DNA from: an uncultured Phycisphaerales bacterium
GTDB taxonomy: Bacteria > Planctomycetota > Phycisphaerae > Sedimentisphaerales > Anaerobacaceae
Assembly (NCBI GenBank): GCA_937927975.1
Contig: CALEZT010000063.1
Coordinates: 1-8,966 of the forward strand
Direction of reading: 5' to 3'
Length of the DNA stretch: 8,966 nucleotides
Below, piece by piece: positions 5,743-8,966 of this stretch; position 1 is the first letter of the stretch; every line of letters starts with the position of its first letter. The notes below the pieces were generated by a model. That model did not search any database. It saw only the letters and a list, made by a program, of their open reading frames with translations, and was not told the origin of the DNA. The position numbers were made by a program, and so were the translations under genes.

Positions 5743-7215
5743 TCACGGGCGGCTTCGACGTTGATCGACGATACGCTTGAGCGTTTCGGACATCGCCCTT
5801 ACTCGCTCGGGCTGTTCCGCCGCGAGGTTCTTGCTTTCACCGATATCGTTCGAAAGGTTAAAAAGCTGCGGACCCTCATTTCTCTTCTGACTCTTCTTCT
5901 TGCCGCGTTCTTCCGGCCCGGGGATGAACTTCCACGGACCTTGACGCAGAGCCAGAGAATGTCCGTGCTCGACGAGACACTCACGGCGTGGCTTGTCACG
6001 CTTTTCGCCCAGAAGCGCCGGCAAGACGTTGAAGCTGTCCAGACCGGCGTCGGCAGGCAGCTTCTGTCCAGTCAGCGCGGCGAAACTGGCCAGCATGTCG
6101 AGATGCGCAATCAGTTCGTCTGACTCGCTGCCCGGTGGCGTGTGGCCCGGCCAGCGGATGATGAAAGGCACCCGCGTGCCACCCTCGTAGGCGCTGCCCT
6201 TGAATCCACGCAATGGACCATTGCAACGATGGCCGTTGGTCGCATCCGGATCGCCGATACCATGCACCTTGTCCGGGCCATTGTTGTCGAACACACCGCC
6301 ATTGTCGCTGGTGACGATGACCAGCGTGTTGTCGGCAAGCTTGAGCCGGTCGAGCGCGTCGATCACCTGGCCGACCGTCCAATCAAACGAATGAATGGTG
6401 TCGCCGCGCACGCCGGATTGGCTTTTCCCTTGGAATCGCGCGTTTGGAACGCGCGGCACATGAATGTCGTGCGTGGCCAGATAGAGAAAGAACGGCTTGT
6501 CCTTGTTCTTATCGAGGAAGGCGACCGACTTCTTCACCAGCACGTCGCAAATCTCGTCGTCTTTCCAGAGAGCCGACTTGCCGCCGATCTGCTGCCCGAT
6601 GCGCGGAATGCCGTTGAGGAAGGAGTCCGGTTCGCCCCGCTTGACTGTGTAATCGAGCCGGATCGGGTCCTTGGGATCGAGATTCACGACGCGGTGGTTT
6701 TCCACCCAAACGCATGGAGTGCGGTCGCCAGTGGCTGGGATGATCCAGGCATAATCGAAGCCGACTTCGAGCGGGCCGGGGTTGATCTCGCCATTGTAGT
6801 CGGTCGGGCCTTCTGCGCCAAGCCCAAGATGCCACTTGCCGACAACGCCGGTGGTATAGCCGGCTTGCTTGAGCATCGACGGGACGGTGGTGCGTCCCGG
6901 CTCGATGATGAGCGCGGCGATGCCGCTGAGAATCCCCGTCCCTGTCTTGCGAAACGCGTATTCGCCCGTCATAAAGGCATACCGCGTTGGCGTGCAAACT
7001 GCCGAAGGCGAATGCGCATCGGTAAATCGCAGGCCTTGAGAAGCCAGTTTATCGACGTTGGGTGTATGCACTTTCGTCGCGCCATAGCAACCGAAGTCAC
7101 CATAGCCAATATCGTCGGCGAGGATGAAGATGATGTTCGGGGGTGCCGCCTCCGCATACGCCGCGGTGCAGACAACGGATGCAGCCATCAACAAGATTGT
7201 CAACACGTATTTCAT
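5743..7215 (-). CDS. Secreted type I (Cys-type) sulfatase, second gene of the pair
   Basis: This 490-residue enzyme hydrolyses sulfate esters, probably on a sugar. Residues 1-23 form a Sec signal (hydrophobic TILLMAASVVC, cleavage near AYA/AEA). The alkaline-phosphatase-like sulfatase domain covers about 25-400. Key residues are the calcium ligands D34-D35 (ILADD), the maturation motif C74-T-P-T-R78, whose Cys becomes formylglycine, K127-W-H129, H249/H252, D304-N305 (TSDNGG) and K339 in GFKGSAYEGG. The closing part (QLFNLSNDIGE, 450-460) is the common sulfatase C-terminal subdomain. The start is set by GGAGGA at 7225-7230; an earlier in-frame ATG at 7344 lies inside the preceding gene and would hide the signal. 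It begins 23 bases after the stop of the neighbouring sulfatase, so the two are almost certainly co-transcribed. No maturation enzyme (FGE or anSME) is in the window. The substrate is not predictable from sequence alone. Confidence 0.95.
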   Translation of the reverse strand: MKYVLTILLMAASVVCTAAYAEAAPPNIIFILADDIGYGDFGCYGATKVHTPNVDKLASQGLRFTDAHSPSAVCTPTRYAFMTGEYAFRKTGTGILSGIAALIIEPGRTTVPSMLKQAGYTTGVVGKWHLGLGAEGPTDYNGEINPGPLEVGFDYAWIIPATGDRTPCVWVENHRVVNLDPKDPIRLDYTVKRGEPDSFLNGIPRIGQQIGGKSALWKDDEICDVLVKKSVAFLDKNKDKPFFLYLATHDIHVPRVPNARFQGKSQSGVRGDTIHSFDWTVGQVIDALDRLKLADNTLVIVTSDNGGVFDNNGPDKVHGIGDPDATNGHRCNGPLRGFKGSAYEGGTRVPFIIRWPGHTPPGSESDELIAHLDMLASFAALTGQKLPADAGLDSFNVLPALLGEKRDKPRRECLVEHGHSLALRQGPWKFIPGPEERGKKKSQKRNEGPQLFNLSNDIGESKNLAAEQPERVRAMSETLKRIVDQRRSRP

Positions 7216-7224
7216 CGAGACTAT

Positions 7225-7230
7225 TCCTCC
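7225..7230 (-). promoter_or_regulatory. Strong ribosome-binding site GGAGGA of the second sulfatase
   Basis: GGAGGA on the - strand lies 9 bases before the ATG at 7213-7215, inside the 23-base gap between the two sulfatase genes. It fixes the start directly before the signal peptide and supports translation of the second gene from a shared transcript. Confidence 0.75.
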
Positions 7231-7238
7231 GTTCAGTT

Positions 7239-8666
7239 CTACCTGGCAGTGTTCTTCCTGTTGCGTGGTGTGGCCGGCGGCGCAGCGGCATCGTTGCCGG
7301 TATAGTCGGCGCCGGCAAGGCTTTTCTCGACGGAGGCCTTCCACGCACTGAGCGCGGCGGTCATCTTCGCCACCCGCTCGGGCTGTTGCGCGGCGAGGTC
7401 GATGGTTTCTTTCGGGTCTTTGGATACATCGAAGAGCAGAACCGGCGGGAGCGCCCCGTCGTCTTTCTCACCTTTCCGGCCACGGGCGGTTCCGGGGTTC
7501 GTGTGCAACTTGTACGGCCAGTCCAGCAGCGCAGCATGGGTCTGTGGGCTGCGAGCATTACTCCAAAAAGAGATTGGCTTGGTGCGCGCTTCCGTCTTGC
7601 GGTCGAACAGCGGGAGCAGGCTGATGCCGTCAAGCGGCTGAATCTGGTTCATCGCCCCGGCGCCCGTGGCTTCGAGGAGGGTCGGGTAGATGTCGGACGT
7701 GGAACAGGGCGTCTCGCTGACGAAGGGCTTGGGAATGCGCGCGGGCCATTCGACGATGCCGGGCACGCGCAAACCGCCCTCCCAGAGCGTGCCTTTTGAT
7801 CCGCGCAGGTTACCGGTGGACTTCGGCCCCGCGGCGCCGCCGTTGTCGCTGCAATACCAAAGGAGCGTGTTGTCCGCGATCTTCAGGTCGCGCAGCGCCG
7901 CCCGCAGCCGGCCGACGCTACGATCGATGGCCGTGATCTCGCCGTAGTAGTTCTGTTCCTTTTCCGGTAGCGCAGCGTAGAGCGCCTTGTCCGCGGGCAG
8001 CGCCTCGTGCGGCACGTGCGGCGAACCGAACCAGACGACGGCGAGGAATGGTTTGGGCGCCGCGGCCTGTTTGCGGATGAACCTCAGGGCTTCATCCGTA
8101 ACGACATCGGAGCTGTCGCCGTGAAACTTCTCCGGCACGCCGTTGCGGCCGAGCACCGGGTCGAGGTCGAAAAAATTGTCGGCGGAGACCCATTCGTCGA
8201 AACCCATTTTGCCGGGCGACAGCGGGTCGCTGGCGAGGATGGCGCGGCCCGGAATCTCTTTCGTGTTTCTGTCGCCGTTCTTGCCGTTCAGGTGCCACTT
8301 GCCGAAGTGTCCCGTCGCATAACCCGCCGACTGCAAGACCTTCGCCACCGTGATCTCCTGCGCACGAATGGGCGAGCCGGGGCCAAAGGTGCCCATGCGG
8401 TGTGGATGGCGTCCGGTCATGACGCTGGCGCGTGTGGGTGAGCAGTTGAAGTGGGCGGTGTAGAAACGATCGAAACGCAGGCCGCTGGCCGCGAGCTGGT
8501 CGAGGTTGGGCGTCTTGAGTTCGGGATGACCGTTATAACGGGTGTCGCCCCAGCCCTGATCGTCGGCCATGACGAGGACGATGTTGGGTCTGGCAGGCGA
8601 ATCCGCGGATTCCGCTTTGCCCACCAACGTCATGGCAATTGTAAGGAATAGCGCAACTCTCATCAT
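7239..8666 (-). CDS. Secreted type I (Cys-type) sulfatase, first gene of the pair
   Basis: This 475-residue sulfatase has a Sec signal (MMRVALFLTIAMTLVG, cleavage near residues 20-22) and a sulfatase domain from about residue 26. Visible active-site residues are D35-D36 (VMADD), the maturation motif C75-S-P-T-R79 in NCSPTRASVMTGR, K123-W-H125, H217 (SPHVPH), D274-N275 (CSDNGG) and K291 in GSKGTLWEGG. The C-terminal subdomain includes LLFDVSKDPKE (410-420), and the protein ends in a polar, basic tail rich in Ala, Pro, Arg and Asn (460-475). It differs clearly from its neighbour, so it probably has another substrate or linkage preference. Several ATGs lie close together; GAGG at 8673-8676 is 6 bases before the ATG at 8664-8666, chosen here, while the outermost ATG at 8678 has no such site. 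It follows the end of another sulfatase by 104 bases and precedes the second by 23, which suggests a sulfatase operon. Confidence 0.95.
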   Translation of the reverse strand: MMRVALFLTIAMTLVGKAESADSPARPNIVLVMADDQGWGDTRYNGHPELKTPNLDQLAASGLRFDRFYTAHFNCSPTRASVMTGRHPHRMGTFGPGSPIRAQEITVAKVLQSAGYATGHFGKWHLNGKNGDRNTKEIPGRAILASDPLSPGKMGFDEWVSADNFFDLDPVLGRNGVPEKFHGDSSDVVTDEALRFIRKQAAAPKPFLAVVWFGSPHVPHEALPADKALYAALPEKEQNYYGEITAIDRSVGRLRAALRDLKIADNTLLWYCSDNGGAAGPKSTGNLRGSKGTLWEGGLRVPGIVEWPARIPKPFVSETPCSTSDIYPTLLEATGAGAMNQIQPLDGISLLPLFDRKTEARTKPISFWSNARSPQTHAALLDWPYKLHTNPGTARGRKGEKDDGALPPVLLFDVSKDPKETIDLAAQQPERVAKMTAALSAWKASVEKSLAGADYTGNDAAAPPATPRNRKNTAR

Positions 8667-8672
8667 TGTCAT

Positions 8673-8676
8673 CCTC
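8673..8676 (-). promoter_or_regulatory. Ribosome-binding site GAGG that suggests the first sulfatase start
   Basis: GAGG on the - strand lies 6 bases before the ATG at 8664-8666 and 9 before the ATG at 8661-8663. It overlaps the first of the clustered ATGs (8676-8678), which makes that one an unlikely start. Confidence 0.5.
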
Positions 8677-8770
8677 ATATCAGGTGTTGGAGTGGTGTTG
8701 TTCGGTTTCCGGATTGCACCAAATCACTCATCTCTAAAGGCGGGTTCATGTTTGGATTCGTTGGCGGTGA

Positions 8771-8923
8771 TCATTCGTCGCCTTTCTCGCTGTCCTTTTG
8801 CGCTTTTCGTCTTCCTCCTGCCCTCTTCCCGCCCTGGCTTTCTGTTCCCGGGGCATAATCCGGATTGGGCTGGCTCGGGAGCGGGGCGTCGATCGACTTT
8901 CGCCAGGCGAGTAAGAAACTATC
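8771..8923 (-). pseudogene. C-terminal end of a third sulfatase (partial, probably broken)
   Basis: On the - strand this frame encodes 50 residues starting DSFLLAWRKSIDAPLPSQPN, followed by PDYAPGT and a charged, glycine-rich tail ending KDSEKGDE before the TGA at 8771-8773. An L-x-A-W-R-K helix, a P-x-P-NPDY turn and then a low-complexity basic tail is the usual end of planctomycete-type sulfatases; the intact first sulfatase also has SAWKAS and a polar tail. The frame is interrupted upstream by an in-frame TGA at 8924-8926, and the 43 bases left before the window edge do not continue the sulfatase in any frame. This is therefore either a truncated or frameshifted gene or the far side of an insertion. 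The stop is 104 bases before the first intact sulfatase, so in its original state it was probably the front gene of the same operon. The family call rests on a short, less conserved region. Confidence 0.55.
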
Positions 8924-8966
8924 TCAAAACAGTGTCTTTGGCCGATAACCATCCGTAGGAGCCAAT

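Noticed and set aside
6142..7305. A 387-codon open frame on the + strand across the second sulfatase
   Set aside because: It is the exact antisense shadow of the sulfatase and has no ribosome-binding site or recognisable domain.
7239..8666. The two sulfatases as a recent tandem duplication
   Set aside because: Shared residues are limited to the catalytic blocks and the short C-terminal motif; the middle and tail regions differ strongly, so they are distant family members rather than a fresh duplicate.
1..8966. CRISPR array, tRNA, rRNA, riboswitch or toxin-antitoxin pair
   Set aside because: No regularly spaced repeats, no cloverleaf or rRNA-like blocks, and no pair of small overlapping genes with ribosome-binding sites were seen on either strand.

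Overview
The window looks like bacterial chromosomal DNA of moderate to high GC. It carries a carbohydrate and sulfate-ester catabolism locus of the kind common in Planctomycetota and related PVC bacteria. The reasons are adjacent secreted Cys-type sulfatases, a Tat-exported enolase-superfamily enzyme, a Tat-exported aldo/keto reductase, and a secreted DUF1593/Sde182-type nucleoside-hydrolase-like protein. The phylum is inferred from gene content; no rRNA or other marker gene is present.

Layout. Positions 1-298 are a scar: an internal fragment of a sulfatase (+ strand) runs directly into the C-terminal end of a DDE/integrase-core transposase (+ strand, different frame). Positions 299-718 hold no gene I can support, only a perfect 9-bp inverted repeat. 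A mandelate racemase/muconate lactonizing-type enzyme (719-2011, -) and an aldo/keto reductase (2318-3424, -) follow, separated by 306 bp. A 294-bp divergent region with a 12-bp perfect palindrome separates the reductase from the + strand DUF1593 gene (3719-5272). Convergent to that gene is a - strand series read from right to left: the C-terminal end of a sulfatase at the window edge (8771-8923), a complete sulfatase (7239-8666), a second complete sulfatase (5743-7215), and a start-less orphan coding remnant (5421-5681).

All five complete proteins have an export signal: Tat-type for the enolase-superfamily enzyme and the reductase, Sec-like N-termini for the sulfatases and, less clearly, the DUF1593 protein. 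The simplest reading is an extracytoplasmic set that removes sulfate esters and then hydrolyses, oxidises/reduces or dehydrates the released sugars. The actual substrate cannot be read from the sequence. Three broken pieces (two sulfatase fragments and one orphan) and a transposase remnant show the locus has been rearranged. I see no defence system, CRISPR array, RNA gene or clearly new multi-gene system. The most worthwhile leads are the rearrangement junctions, the unidentified orphan remnant, and the exported dehydratase-like enzyme with a Lys-to-Arg change at a catalytic position.
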